Below are positions 23,345 through 36,400 of a DNA stretch of 64,000 nucleotides, piece by piece. A program made the position numbers and the translations under genes. The notes beneath the pieces are model-generated. The model made no database searches. It saw only the letters and a list, made by a program, of their open reading frames with translations, and had not been told where the DNA came from. The DNA is from Polytrichum commune. Lineage: Eukaryota > Streptophyta > Polytrichopsida > Polytrichales > Polytrichaceae. Position 1 is the first letter of the stretch. Each line of letters starts with the position of its first letter. The stretch lies in the NCBI GenBank assembly GCA_950295325.1, contig OX485806.1, positions 42,346,001 to 42,410,000 on the forward strand, given 5' to 3'.

Positions 23345-23403
23345 AGTCTTAAGGGAAAGAGAAAGGAAAGGGAAGGAAAAGGAAAAGGAAAAGGAAGGGG
23401 CTG
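23345..23403 (+). promoter_or_regulatory. GA-rich tract upstream of the kinase gene
   Basis: About 60 bases are almost pure purine (AGGGAAAGAGAAAGG and AAGGAAAAGG units), marking the shift from AT-rich intergenic DNA to the GC-rich 5' region of the kinase gene. GAGA-type tracts are common in plant core promoters. A CT-rich stretch (TCTGTCTTGTCTCGC, about 23585-23600) downstream could be near a transcription start. No clear TATA box is seen. Confidence 0.35.
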
Positions 23404-23761
23404 CTTTTTCGTCGTCGCCACTCCAGACGCGCTACGCTACAATTGTCACTCGTTTTCCCGGCCCTCCCGCGGCATGGCCACACGACCGCAGCAGCGCCCG
23501 TACGCTCCCACCCGGATCACTGCAAACCCAACCCTGACCTGATTAATAACTTATTGCCCATCGCCTTTCTGTCGCTCGCTTCCTCTCTGTCTTGTCTCGC
23601 GCTTTTTCTCTGTCTGTGCCTTTGCATCGGAGTTCTTACAGGAGGGAACAAGCTCGTTTGTTTGCTCGGTAGGTCGGAGGGACAGCGTTAGGGTAAGTTC
23701 GATACGGCCATGTGAGGAGGAGGATGTGGAGGTGGAGCGAGGAGTAGGATGAAGCGGGCGG

Positions 23762-23796
23762 GGAGGGTAGGGTAGGGTAGGGTAGGGTAGGGTAGA
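23762..23796 (+). repeat. (GGGTA)n array in the 5' leader of the kinase gene
   Basis: Six or so GGGTA units run in tandem about 40 bases before the start codon. A second run, with (AGGGT) units at about 23985-24006, lies inside intron 1. The G-runs could fold as quadruplexes in DNA or in the transcript. This is not the plant telomere unit TTTAGGG. Confidence 0.7.
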
Positions 23797-23836
23797 GGTA
23801 GGAAAGGAAGGAGGGTTGCAGGGGAAGCGAGGAAAA

Positions 23837-24591
23837 ATGTGCTCGTGCTGGAATGCCCTAGAGGGGCCGTGGTTTGGGAGCTGTTGGTCGAGGTCTGCGT
23901 CGCATAGCAACAACAACGGCATACACGATTCAGGTGAGAGAGAGAGTGAGAGTGAGTGTTGGTTCGTGTGCTGGTGGGGAGAGTAGAGTAGGGTAGGGTA
24001 GGGTAAGATGTGTTGTGGCTTAATTGGGGTTTGTTGCAATCAGGGCACAATCATCAGGATGGATCATCGAACGGGAAAGAGGCACCTATTCTGCAGTCAA
24101 TCATGTCGGTAGGGGGGGACTCGGTAGGGACAATTTCGGAGGAGATACGGCAGGGGAGGAACCTGCGAGTGTTCACTTATCAGGATTTGAAGTCGGCGAC
24201 GCGCAACTTCCGCCCGGATAGTTTACTGGGCGAGGGAGGATTCGGCAGTGTGTACAAAGGGTGGATCGATGAGCATGGGACAACAGCTGCAAAAGCAGGC
24301 ACAGGCTTGACTGTGGCGGTCAAGCAGCTTAATCAAGAAGGCCTACAAGGGCATAAAGAATGGCTCGTAAGGCCCCTGCTGCTTTTTTCTTCTTTTCCTG
24401 TTGTGGTCTCTCTTAGTGTTCTATGCACAGAGCACTATACCTTTACATATATATTAAGCATTCCAACTGTGCCATTTTACTTCCGCAAAAACGATGACCT
24501 TTACCTGACGATGATTCATGAATATTGATTTTCAACGCACCAACTATTATTGAGGATATAGTTGAAGAGTATATATACATATATATATACA

Positions 24592-24623
<32 letters not shown>

Positions 24624-26977
24624 GACACCCACATATCAGACTACAACAAGTATATGTAGAACTGAAGGTGGAGGAAGTCTTTCTAAAATACCTTCGATCG
24701 TAATTGTATGTATGTTGTTCTGGGATTTGTGTGGTTCTAGGCAGAAGTGAATTTTCTCGGCCAGCTGCATCATCCGAACCTTGTGAAATTGATTGGATAC
24801 TGCTCAGAGGATGACCAACGATTACTGGTGTATGAATTCATGCCTCGAGGAAGTTTGGAGAATCATCTTTTTCGAAGTGAGATTGCACACCTTTCTACTC
24901 GCTTGGTCACTTTTCATAAGGTTCTGGTCGCCTTTAGGTTTCTCGGGTTGTTGTTGAATCATTTAATTTTTTTTAATTTAAATAATTTTCTTTCTTCTCA
25001 TAAATATAATGTTCTGTGCTTTTGGAGAAGTAGGCGATGACATTTTTTTATAAACTAGCCTAGGTTATGCCATTTCCACTTTGAGGTAACCTGAACCATT
25101 AAAAAGCAGGGTTACTACTCTCTACCGAGGAAGCTTTTTTTTTTTCACCTTGCTCAGCATCGAGAGAAGGATGCTGAGCTAGGTGAAGTTTCTTAGGAAG
25201 AACAACTTGTGGATTCTCCTTTGCTGGGCAACAGCGTATCAGAGTAGGAGGGTGAGAAGAAGGGGAATAGACTGGCTGAAAGGAGTTAAAAGTGGTACAG
25301 ATTTTTGGTACTTAACCCAGTATGCATATGGCAAGGTTATGCTTCTTTAGCCCCTTTCTGATCGGCTTAGACACCTCTTTATCTCTTTTCTACTTTCCCC
25401 TTTTGTATTGTGATCCCTTTGAAATTTCAGTAGTCTTCTGAGAGAATGAATGGATTTTGGGGAAAGAATGGAAGATGTTTTTAATTAAGGGCTGGAGGCC
25501 ATACTTGTTGAAAAGTTTAAAGAGATGGAGGGATGTGACTACAGGGTACCTGCAATTAGAGCCTGGAGATGAGCTATATTTTCAACAAATTAATATGGAA
25601 CTGAGATCACTTCCGTGGTTCTCTGCATAGGGAAGATCAAGATATTGGATTTTTATTTAGATCCTGTCTGCCCTGAGGGATACCACTTGTTTACTTTATA
25701 CTCCGGACCTCTCATATAGTATTCCCTCTCCATTTGTCATCAAGAATTTGGACTTCACTGACCCAGTACATGTGCAGAGGGAGCGATGCCTTTACCTTGG
25801 TTGATCAGAATGAAAATTGCCCTTGGAGCTGCGAAAGGGTTGGCTTTTCTGCACGAGGCAGTAAAGCCAGTCATTTATCGGGACTTCAAAACATCCAACA
25901 TATTACTGGATTCTGTAAGTTTCTGCTAGTCCTTGTATGTGTTTTATCACATGAATTGAGATGATTATGGTCTGCTACTGACAGTGAGCTTGTCAAATTC
26001 TGGCATACATTCGTTCAAGTGATAGTCCCGCTAATTCATTAGGTACCAATGTCATTATTTTGGCAAGCAATAGTTCCTCTTTCTAGTTAGTGCCCAAGCC
26101 CTTCTCAGAGGTGTTTATTTTTATGTGTAGGACTACACAGCAAAGTTATCAGATTTTGGGCTGGCCAAGGATGGACCAGAAGGGGACAAGACACATGTCT
26201 CTACTCGAGTCATGGGCACTTATGGTTATGCAGCCCCTGAATATATGATGACTGGTATGAACATCTTGTCCCTACTTCTGGAGGGTTGTATCAACATCAG
26301 AGTTTTTACTGATGGTAGGTGGAAAATAGGAAGTTCTTCCTGCAGTGAGGATGATCAATGGATCTTGGAGTATTGACAGTGGATGTTGATCTTGCATATG
26401 CATTTTTTTGACAAGTTTGGAAGTGTGATTTTGGTGGAATCCAGGTCATTTAACATCAAGAAGCGACGTATATAGTTTTGGAGTGGTGTTGCTAGAGATG
26501 TTGACAGGACGGAGGTCTATGGATAAGAACAGACCTAGTGGGGAGCAGAATCTGGTTGAGTGGGCTCGGCCTTATTTAAACGACAAGCGCAAACTGTACA
26601 GACTTATTGATCCTCGACTAGATGGCCAATACTCTATGAAGGGTGCTCAAAAAGCAGCCATCCTTTCACATCACTGCTTGAGCCGTGACCCAAAGTCCCG
26701 ACCGCTCATGGGGGATGTTGTGGACACCCTTAAACCACTGCAAGATATGAAAGATGTGGCAAGTAGCTCCAGTCAACACCATGTGTCGGGGCAAGCAGAA
26801 TCCGGTTATCGATCTTCAGGTCATTCAAATGGGCATGGTGCAGCCTCAAATCACCAGTATGGATTTGGGCAGAATAGGCAACAACCTCTGCGTAATCCAC
26901 CTTTGCGTGGTGTAAGTGGTGCTTCACCTATAGCTTATCAACAGGCCTCCAGGCCACATGCTGGTCGAGTAGCCTAA
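23837..26977 (+). CDS. PBL34-like: Receptor-like cytoplasmic kinase, PBL34/35/36 clade (RLCK-VII)
   Basis: The coding sequence joins 23837-23933, 24044-24366, 24741-24876, 25778-25914, 26131-26254 and 26445-26977. It has GT-AG introns and makes 449 residues. The kinase domain shows the glycine loop [11 protein letters not shown] (95-105), VAVK Lys126, Glu142, [23 protein letters not shown] with catalytic Asp221, DFG Asp239, and activation segment [15 protein letters not shown] (255-269). Family members (about 490 residues in Arabidopsis) relay signals from surface immune receptors at the plasma membrane; Arabidopsis PBL34-36 act with LORE. An in-frame stop (TAG 23783-23785) lies upstream of the chosen ATG. 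The N-terminus MCSCWN lacks Gly2, so classical N-myristoylation is not expected, but Cys2, Cys4 and Cys16 could be palmitoylated. The Ser/Gly/Gln-rich tail after about residue 370 is typical. Read-through frames in introns are not coding. Confidence 0.93.
24560..24622 (+). repeat. (TA)n/(TG)n microsatellite in kinase intron 2
   Basis: A run of alternating TATACATA followed by about 12 TG units and TATATATA, inside the intron between exons 2 and 3. It has no coding relevance. Confidence 0.9.
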
Positions 26978-29829
26978 AATACTCTTTGTTCAATTTGTAA
27001 CATTGTGTTTTGTGTATCAAATAGTGGAAGGGTCAGTTGCCACTTACTGTGATCATGTTTCGAATTATGCAATATATGGAATGGGTTTGGCAACCCAAGA
27101 GAATCTATACTTGTTGGATATTGTGAGTGGTGTTCCATGCAAACACCATCAGCTCTGCCCTCAAGGCTGACAAGCTGTATTTACTTAAGGACATGTGATT
27201 AATGTCATGTCATGGCTTTAGAATAGCTTTGCTTGAGCCCACTTGTGTGAGAATAGTTTCTCCTTGTGGGAAGTATATCTCTAATAATTGAGAGCCTAGA
27301 CATGAATGTATTCACATTATTGGCTTCAGAATACTGGCAGGACACAGATGGCTTTGAGCTTTGCAGTCGTCTTTTGGCTTCTTGCTGAGAGCTTGGCATA
27401 TGGTCTACAGTAGTCCTTTAACATTGAAGATAGTTGGTGGGCAATTGTACTGCATTTGGTAGTTCTACATCTTTACATACATTTTCCTCAAGTTTCAAGA
27501 CGGAGGAGATATATTGTGTGAAAATGTTTTGCACAAAGGAAAGTCTTGACAAGACTCCTTACCCAATGTTTCTACAGTGGCTCTTTCAAGAGGACGGGCC
27601 ATGCAAGCAATGACCTTGCAAGCAAAAGCTCAGAGCTGAGGAGATCAAATTAAGCAAGAAGCCAATTATGATGTTGTATTTTGAAGAGCAAAGTGACTTG
27701 ATTGAAGTGGAGACTTGTGTGGAAGATGTCACTTCGAAAGTATTTTGATTGCCAGCCAAAGCTCAACAAGCAATTGGAGATTAGAGTTGCTTAAGAAAAA
27801 GTACTCAGTAAGCATTAGACTTGATGACTCCAACCAGAAGTATCATATTGTACACGTCAACGATGAAAGGAAGTGGTAGTGAAGCTCGCACCAAAGAAAG
27901 TATGAATCATTTATAAAAAGTTTTGCCACAAAAGATGTTGCCATATTTTATGTTGCTTTAGCAACATTAGTTTGAAAGAATTTTGAAGCAATTTGATTTT
28001 ATGCCCCGTCGCAAGGTCTGTTTAGAGAAGTTTATAACCCTTTTAATGTAATCTAAGTAAAAATATGGGTCTTTTATTTTTGTTTTATTCATACTGATTC
28101 GTCAGCACAGCACTCCTTTTGTGTATCACACACATATAATGCTTGGTCAAAAGGATAACTCCTATTTGGGCAACCAATTTGCCTCTCAAGAATATGTAAC
28201 TGCCTTGCATTCTTAATCGTAATCCACATTGGAGTATTTATAATTGAGAAACCAAACAAATGGACAATTAAAGAGTTCGAGAACTTGTCTAATTTGATCC
28301 TAATGTGCTCAAATCTTGTTCAAATAGAAAAATTGAGAACATTATTTTCAAGACAATTATGTAATATCATGGAGGATCTACCGATTGTGTCAACAACTGA
28401 ACCTACAATGGTCAACATATTGTGGGCACAAAGTCCAATCTCATCGTAACTCTTTTGTGTCCATTCAAAAATACAAAATGGCCATCAAAATTGTCATATA
28501 CCACTCAAATATAGGCGTCTAATTGAGAGTTACCACATATCTTAGCTTACAACAGTCACAGTGGTTAGAAACATGCCCATTATGGTGGCTTTGTGGCCAA
28601 GGCTAGTAGCCTTAAGCCAAGGCCAAGTCTTTTGTACCTCATGGCCCGAATCAATAGCAAATATACCCCACCAGATCGCAGCTGGGCTACTTACGAAACA
28701 CCTAGCAAAGCTCTAACCCATCCTTTTTGACCACACCTAGTTGGAAAATACTTACGATGACTCATCTTATGCCCCATCCCCACTTGACTTTACTAAATAA
28801 CCAAAGTTTTCCCTAAAACCTGGGTAAAGCTCCCTCGGTTATAGCAGAGACATCCGGCTCTCCCAATGCACCTACAAGAATTTGCTCCAAAGATTTTCAA
28901 GTAGCTTTTAGTTAAGTAGCTTTCACACATGTTCATTGTTTTATCTACCAAGTAATGAAATGTTGGATAGTTTTTGTCCCCTCCCCAAATGGCCCACTAC
29001 TCATCTATCTTACCATCAATCTTTGTTAAATGGAACTCATGCCCTCTTAGCTAAGACTAAAAGCAACCAATCACAAGGGCAAGGGACGACACTTTTATGG
29101 GTCATACATTCTTGCCTCATGTCTAGGTACCGATGGGAGGGTTGGTGCTTGAGGCTTAAAACCTCCACTTTCAAGCCATACCACATCATTTGCCGACTAA
29201 GCTCAGCTCTAGATAATGTCGATGGGGTGAAGATTGTGTTTTTAGAACCAACATTTAGGCTTAGCTAAAGTCAGGTGGGGAGGGGGCACTAATTCTGATG
29301 TCAGATTCCAGTCTTGAAACCCCTGCACCACATCATGGATCCCAGAATGCTCCCATTCTATCTATTGGCATTGCACGTAACAGCATTTGCTTCATTGGAC
29401 AAGGCTCCAATTTCTCATTCATTGCTAACATGGATTGTTCTTGATAAGGACTAGTTGCATCCACTCTCGTTGCAAGACTTAAATCGCATGATCCCCACTA
29501 AAGCACAAAAGACGTGGAGCCATCATGTGGCATTGCATCCAAGTAAGGGAAACAGACACTTTGACAAGATCCACAAGACTTCCAGAATGTTTTCATTGAC
29601 ACAGTCTGGATCATTGTACCCATATCTATCGTGTCATTTGTTTGACAGGATTCCTCAAATCATAGTGAGAGAAGCAACACCAAAACATCTTAATCCTAAA
29701 GCGCATGCTCATGTACCACCTAGTTTGAAATACATGGACTTACACATGTTCATGTGTGCATAAGAGCACACCCTACACTCTACCAAAATTATCTGTTCAA
29801 GGTTACAATCTAATGCCATTCCCTTCTAG
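26978..29829. other. Kinase 3' region and intergenic DNA, no further gene seen
   Basis: The first several hundred bases are likely 3' UTR of the kinase gene: moderately GC, no repeats, TATTTTTGTTTTATTC near 28073-28088. From about 28100 the DNA is unremarkable. Open frames at 28936-29268 and 29455-29763 show no recognisable domain or splice structure. The kinase and TIC56 genes converge on this interval. No tRNA or other RNA gene was recognised. Confidence 0.45.
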
Positions 29830-32800
29830 TCACCTAGCCTTGTCAGCCTCCTCTCCACGACCAAAGACTGTCTCAATGTCTTCCGTGATCTCATCCCACT
29901 TTTCCTGCATAAGTAACAGTTGCCAGAATCAGTATGAAGCCAGTTAAGGTAAGCGGGCCTAACTTGGTTACTTCTCTTGATCAGACACCTATATTTGCAT
30001 GGTGTGGTGTTAGGTTCGGATCTAAGAACAGATCTCTTGTAAACACTTATCATAAAGAGATTGAACTACATGCTCAAATATTGTTCATAATATCAATTGT
30101 CGACGTAATTGAAAGGACCTATATAATCATTCAAGAAAGAGAATCTTACTTTGACAATGAATAAGATAATCAGATGAGCTCCAAAAAATTCTGAAAAAGG
30201 TGGCTATGGCCTTGATATGGATATGCTAACCTCAATTTGGATTTGCTACTAATCACGTGTTTCAGAAGCAGACTTTTCAGAAAAATTTACCATTTAAGAC
30301 CTGTCTACCTTACAAGCACAACATTGATGGAATTACTGATAACCACCTGAATACATGATCTCAGATTTAAGCGGCTTCCTGATAGACAAAAAATAAGATA
30401 CCTACACCAGAAATAGATGAGACCCAAACAAACAGTCTAGGTAGCTTCAAGTGTATGGCTTTAGATATCCTCTCAATATATCAGAAAGTTCCCATATTCC
30501 ACAAATGGGCATGCTGCAAAGACAAGATAGGAAGCACTGCTTAATTTGAGAAAACAGAAGGGAGAGCAGTACCTGGAAAGATTCAAACCAGTCTTGCTCA
30601 TAATCCGCTCGGGTAGTGAACTCGCCCAAGTCTTCACGATACCACTCTTTTGTGTAAGTAACAAGATCCATTACCTGCTCCACCTCCAGAACCTCCCATG
30701 GCCGTAACCCAGGGATCTGTTTTGCTAACTCCTTCCTGGAAACCAAGTAACCCTCTTAACATGAGTAGTGACATTCATGTTCACATGCCCACCTTCACAC
30801 ACTCTATAATGGGTGCGAGAGAGAGAGAGAGGCCCATTTGGTGTAGAGCCTTCACACAGACTCTATAAAATTTACAGAAAATGAAGCACGTACCTGGCTT
30901 CATAAGATATGAACTTATGGGGCATATTTTGCTTTTCTCCTTGTTCCAGGATGTCAGTAAGTTCTGAACCACCTGCCCACAGGAAAAGTGAGTGTGCAGG
31001 GGCACTTTCACCAGGCCAAATACTGCCATTTTGACGCATAACAGCTTTCTCTCTCTCCCTCTTCTCAATTGCTTCGGCTTGAATTTGCTTGTAAGACTTC
31101 ATGCTGTGGCCCTTCAGAGGTGCCCATGGGGGTAACCCTCGTGAAATCTTGTGAACCAATGCTGATCCCATAGTGGCAAGCTTGACTGCAGATTAGGGGG
31201 GCAACACACACTGACCCATTATAGTAACATCTCAAACAAACTCAACTACAGAAACGTCTAACAAAATGAGAGACTGAATGTCAGCAAGGTTAATGAAACT
31301 CATACAAATATTTGCTTGGATCTTAAATTGTAGAAAAGCAAAGTTAATTGAGTCAGCTCTGGAAGTCCTAGAAGTGTTCAGCAAGCACACTTTAGTGGCA
31401 CCTGGAATAAATGGCAAAGAAGAGGAAAACGTACTGTCAGGAGTTGCCACAGCAGTTTCCAAACCATAAACCATTCCAATAGGTGCCCATTCATCCATGT
31501 CATCCCCCCATATGAAGGTGTTCTTGTCAACAATGCCTGCTGCCCAGGCCGTCTTCAGATTTACAAGTTCCATGGGACCCCGAGTTCGACCCAGTCGATC
31601 CTTATAGTACCAACCTCCAGCCCTCATTGTAACTGTGGACAAAAAGAGAAAGTTTAGTTAGACTGGAGATTCTTCATCATATCAAGGACTCCTTCACCTA
31701 TCCAGAAGGTCAGGTAAAGTAGCCACATATTGAAGAAAAATGTGATTAAGTGCAAACTCATGAAAGAATTACAAAAGCAGACTGCAAAAGGAAACAGCCA
31801 GAAATGCCAAACAGAGCAACCAAATGACCTCGTCCATCAGCAAATGGTCGAGGAACATTCAGCACAATACATTCTACCAATATATTTCAACAGAAAACGT
31901 CTGCAGAAAATAAAAGTTTGTTACTAAGCATTGCTCAACATCCAAAAACCAATCACCAGCTGACATCTGGCTTCCATAAGCACTTCCATCAATTAGGAAG
32001 ACGAGATAAAAAATGTAACGTACAACTCTTCGATTAGTCAGGTGTTAGGGTTTTGACAGCCCCGGATAGCAAGAAAGCGATTTCTCTGAAGATTGAGCCG
32101 ATTATCTCTGATGTGATGATAAACCCCAACACCCCACAGTGCTTGAGTCGGTCCGCAAGCATTCTTGCTTTGATGTACCCATTATCAGTTGCTTTTTCAC
32201 CACTAACAAACCAGATTTCAGACAAGAATCTGCCGAAAGAAGGATAAACAAGAAATGTAACTTTGTGCTTAACCAGCAATGCCTAGATTGCAAGTTGAAG
32301 CCAATGATCACATAACTCTGCAAACCGTGGTCCTTAAACCCTGGGCGTGAGGAGATGGAGGTATCATCATCACCTCAGGTAGTTTAGAACCTCAGAAATA
32401 TATATACACATATATAAATCATCACCAAGTACCTATTTCATTATTGTAGTCCATATCATCCCTTGTAGCAGGAGATGCCACATTGTAGCATGCCTCTACT
32501 CCCAGTAGAAACAGTGAAGAGATGATGGCGCAATACAACCAACAAGGTTTTATAACCCAAAGACTGTAGTAGCCTCCAGAGGCCCTCTTAGCAGACAAGG
32601 CAAGAAGAAATTATGTCACTGGAATCGCAACATATCCATGTTCCCCCTTAAAGCATCTTTGCGAATAATGGACAGGGAGGCAGATAAACGCTTGGGCACA
32701 CCTAAACCCTGAATTGAATTGGCAGCACAGAGAATTGGTGCAAAACCCCAAGAGTAAAATTGTAGAGCTGTGTCTCAAGGAAAGCATCAAAGACATCATG

Positions 32801-33456
32801 TATAAACAACAATTGGAAGAAAAGAAAAGGAAATCGGTGATGTCAAACTCACAATCCGAGTATCGTTTATCCAGCCATTTGTACCCAAGCACTTGCTGCA
32901 CATCAATGGGTCGTTCGGGAGGGTATGGGCGCTGCCTGTAGCCCCAAAGCCCAAACTGGAACTGCTTGAAGAAATCCCAAAACCTCCCTTGAACCTCCTC
33001 GTCCGTCTTCAACGCCTTCCTTGGGATGGGGGGCCCACCATAGGGTCCAGGCACCAAAGGCAACTGGCTCCACAGCTTGGCGTCCTCCGCTCTGGTAGGA
33101 CTCGAATTCTGAAGCTTCTCCCTGGCCAGCTCTGCGGCCTGCAACTCAGCGCTCCGTAGCAAAAAGCGGCCCATGTCGGAATTCTTCAACTGCTCGCGAA
33201 GCTCATTGCTCTCGCGAATTTCCTCCTCGCTCGCGCTTCCTTCCTTCTCGAAGTACCTGTCTGCCTGGAGATCCTCCTCGACCTCGCTGCTGTAGCGGGG
33301 GTCCGGAAAGCCGCCCTCCTCCTCCCTCTGGAATTGCTCCAACTTCGTCTTCCATTCCCCGGCAGCGATCTGGCTCTCGGTGGTTGCTGCTGCTTCGCTC
33401 GCCACCGCGGGTGCCAACGCAGGCTGCGCCCCAACCCCTCTCCGCCATCGCCTCAT
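29830..33456 (-). CDS. TIC56: TIC56, component of the plastid inner-envelope TIC complex
   Basis: On the - strand the exons are 33456-32853, 31632-31435, 31185-30894, 30735-30573 and 29904-29830. All introns are GT-AG and the phases match, giving 443 residues. TIC56 sits in the 1-MDa TIC20/TIC56/TIC100/TIC214 complex that takes proteins into plastids. Residues 159-199 (FWDFFKQFQFGLWGYRQRPY then PPERPIDVQQVLGYKWLDKRY) are the family hallmark. Residues 207-255 form the GYF-like domain (GGWYYKDRLGRTRGP ... FIWGDDMDEWAPI). Residues 274-375 hold GLPPWAPLKG, LFLWAGGSELT and IPGLRPWE. The ATG is the first in frame after an open GTG-containing leader. The protein is shorter than Arabidopsis TIC56 (527) and lacks its long acidic tail, ending instead in a small acidic exon (EKWDEITEDIETVFGRG). 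That last exon is the least certain. Confidence 0.9.
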
Positions 33457-36400
33457 TGTGCAATCTCTCACTCCACCAAACAAACACTCCTTCTTGCAAT
33501 GCACCCAAGCAGGGAAAGCACCAATCGTCCCTCAGGCACCCCAAACGAGTTCGCCTCCGAGAGGCGCTTCGAGAGGCGAACCTGACCTTCACGTCGGACA
33601 GGCTAATGATCTTATCCCTCCCCTTCGCCACGGGCAGCCCGTTCGGGCAGCGGGCAAACAAACGTATCCTAAATGTATCTGTTGCATGCATTTACCAAGT
33701 ATTGGGCCACTTCATACTTGAGGCCGGATTGAGGGTTGGCCTAAACTCTAAAAACATTTGGCCAATAGGATCGCTTGGTTTCATCAAATCCGGCTGAACG
33801 GCTTTATATTAGGGGCCGGTCCAAACACTCATTCATCCCATGTGGCATTGTAGGTGGTATAATTTTGGCGTCGAATCTTCGGGCTAGCTTGAAGAAATTG
33901 GAACAAACTTTTACTCGGTTTGAACTCTCATGGACCGGATTGGGCTCATTTGTTGAATTATGAACATCTCTACCTTTGATTTTTAAAGGGTAAATTCTTC
34001 TCTTCTCCTCTTCCCTCCCCTCCTCTCCTGCTCTCCCCTCCAGTTTCCTCTGCTCACACCTCTCCTTGTGAATTCTCATGTTTTGGCAGTTGGGTGACAG
34101 TGCATGAGTGAAACTACTCTAACATTATACATTTAAGGTGAGTTCCATGCGCCAATGATCTCAATTTCATTGATATTTGTAGATTGTATCATAGATTTAT
34201 TTTTCTCATTAGACATAGGGGTTGCTAACTTTGTGCTCAAGAATTGCATGTGAAATGTACATCTTTGTGTGAGAATCCACCACAGTTGTAATAAACCTCA
34301 AAGCCAAGGAAATTCAGGTTTGCTACAATCCATGTTTGTGGATATCACAAGTTGTTGGTCATTTTATTCGAATAAATCAATACCATAATATTAATAAACA
34401 AACATCATTGTCTATTGAAATTGATAGGGTCCAATAATGACATCAACTCATTGTTCATTTCACTATTTGCAATAGTGAATCTCATTAAATAACTTATGTA
34501 TTAATTCTTGAATTGATAACAATCATCTTCCAAAACGGCAAGCATTCCATGATGTAGTCGGAAGTTTGCCAACATTCGATGGAAAAATCAACAACTCACC
34601 AACAAAAATGGCAATCTCACCTTCTAAATTAAAGTATTGTTGAATAGTACTTGCCCTAGTGTGTTGAATGTTGAAGAGCAGTCAATTTTGTGGACGTTTG
34701 TTAATGAACGATGGACTTTGGCAGTCAACACACTATGACTGATCATTTGAAGAGGCAAACAATAATAAATACCACAAATAGAAATAATTACCATATTTCC
34801 TAAGGCAATTGCTATTCAGTTGTCCCCTAGTTTAAAGTTGACAACTAATTTAAACTTCAACATTTTTCCACCGAAGTTGGCTGCTTATTAGTAGTTACCG
34901 GCCCAAATTGATTGCTTTCTAGCAATTGATACACCAAGGCGACTACTTTAAAACTTTTGTCTAGTTTAGAATCCAACTATTGACTAACGTAACCAACAAG
35001 CCATGCAATTGCTCATGCACAGTCGATATGTTGACTGCATGTCCACCTAGAAACACGTGGCATCCATGGGTTGGGTGGGGAGGGGTAACATCCAATTGAC
35101 GCCCTCGCCATGGGTATATGTTGTCACGACTTCCATTCCACTTTTATTCTGCCCTCACTTTGGTGGGTTTTTGGTTGTTGAACAACCGTTGCCACTCGGG
35201 GATGGAGGTGAATTGGAGGGCCCACGTTGTTGGTTTGTGTATGGTAATTGTACTTTATTGCACCATATATGTCATATGCACATACACTCTTTGTTCCACA
35301 TGTAACATCAAATTTTCAATGTGACCAATCAGATTTTTATTTATTACATATACATATAGTTTTTGAAACATTATCAAAATTTTAAAAATGTAAACATTTA
35401 TTTTGGAAATGTTTTACGTAATAGGATATTGTCTAAACAACATAACTATATTCTTTATTTCTAATAGACTCATTGGGTGTTGGCTATTATTTTGGACGCT
35501 CTACCATTTTAGATTAAATTAATTTTAGGCAAGATAACATTCAATTTAGCGGCAATGATGGTGGATGAAGAAAACTCACCATCGGAACCTCCATGTCGTA
35601 GAGAATGGGGTTCAAATGGGATTTTGGTACGGATTTTGGGATCAACACTAAGAGGTACATTTGAAAGAAGAAGACTAAATGCACTAAAGGATAGATCGCA
35701 ACCCATAAATCTAGAAATGATGAAGGATCCCAACATTCTTGTTAATGCCGTACAATAGGGTGAGAGGGGTATATGAATGTATAGCGTTGTTTAAGGTACG
35801 TGGAGTGGACATATATGATTAAGATGTTTGTTCCGGGCTAGAGGTTGAGACTTTGTAATGTTTGTTGAATTTGATAGAAAATTGAACAATTACAAACCTT
35901 AAGATTCAAAACCATGGTCCAAGCAAAATATGTTGACAAATGATTTATGGGTTATTAGAGGTACCATAAAAACAATTAGGGGAATGATGAATGGTTTGTC
36001 TTTTTTTAACCATGATGATATTAAATTTCAATGTGGTTATTGAAGGATTGTTGTGGTGTGTTCATTGGAAAACAAAAATAATGTACATATGTTGGATTAA
36101 GAAAATTGATGCAAAGTTGTTAACCCTATCTTCATTGGGGATCTTACACAAAGAGAAGAAATTTGGGTTGAGCAAAGGAAGACCAAAACTTGCAAAATCA
36201 AGTGGTATACATTATGCAAAATGGAATGTAATTTGTTTGACCTTGAATAATTGACCATAGTTTTGACTGGGATGTGTGTATTTTGGGGGGTCTTGCAATG
36301 CAAATGTTTGCACACTTTTGTGCATGCATTTAGGATGTGTGCACTTCAAGATGTCATTTGTTACTTGTTACGGACTAATGATGCTCTCAATCATGTGTAG

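Noticed and set aside
23762-24006. Telomere repeats
   Set aside because: The unit is GGGTA/AGGGT, not the plant TTTAGGG, and it sits inside a gene leader and intron.
23551-24050. 162- and 120-codon frames antisense to the kinase 5' region
   Set aside because: Pro/Thr/Leu/Tyr low-complexity products of the GGGTA arrays read on the reverse strand.
30447-30572. Read-through extension of TIC56 exon 4
   Set aside because: The sequence after the CAG|GTACTG donor becomes hydrophobic and unrelated to the family, as expected for an intron.
33203-33797. Several long frames overlapping TIC56 exon 1 on both strands
   Set aside because: Shadow frames of a GC-rich true exon; only the frame with TIC56 homology continues across splice sites.
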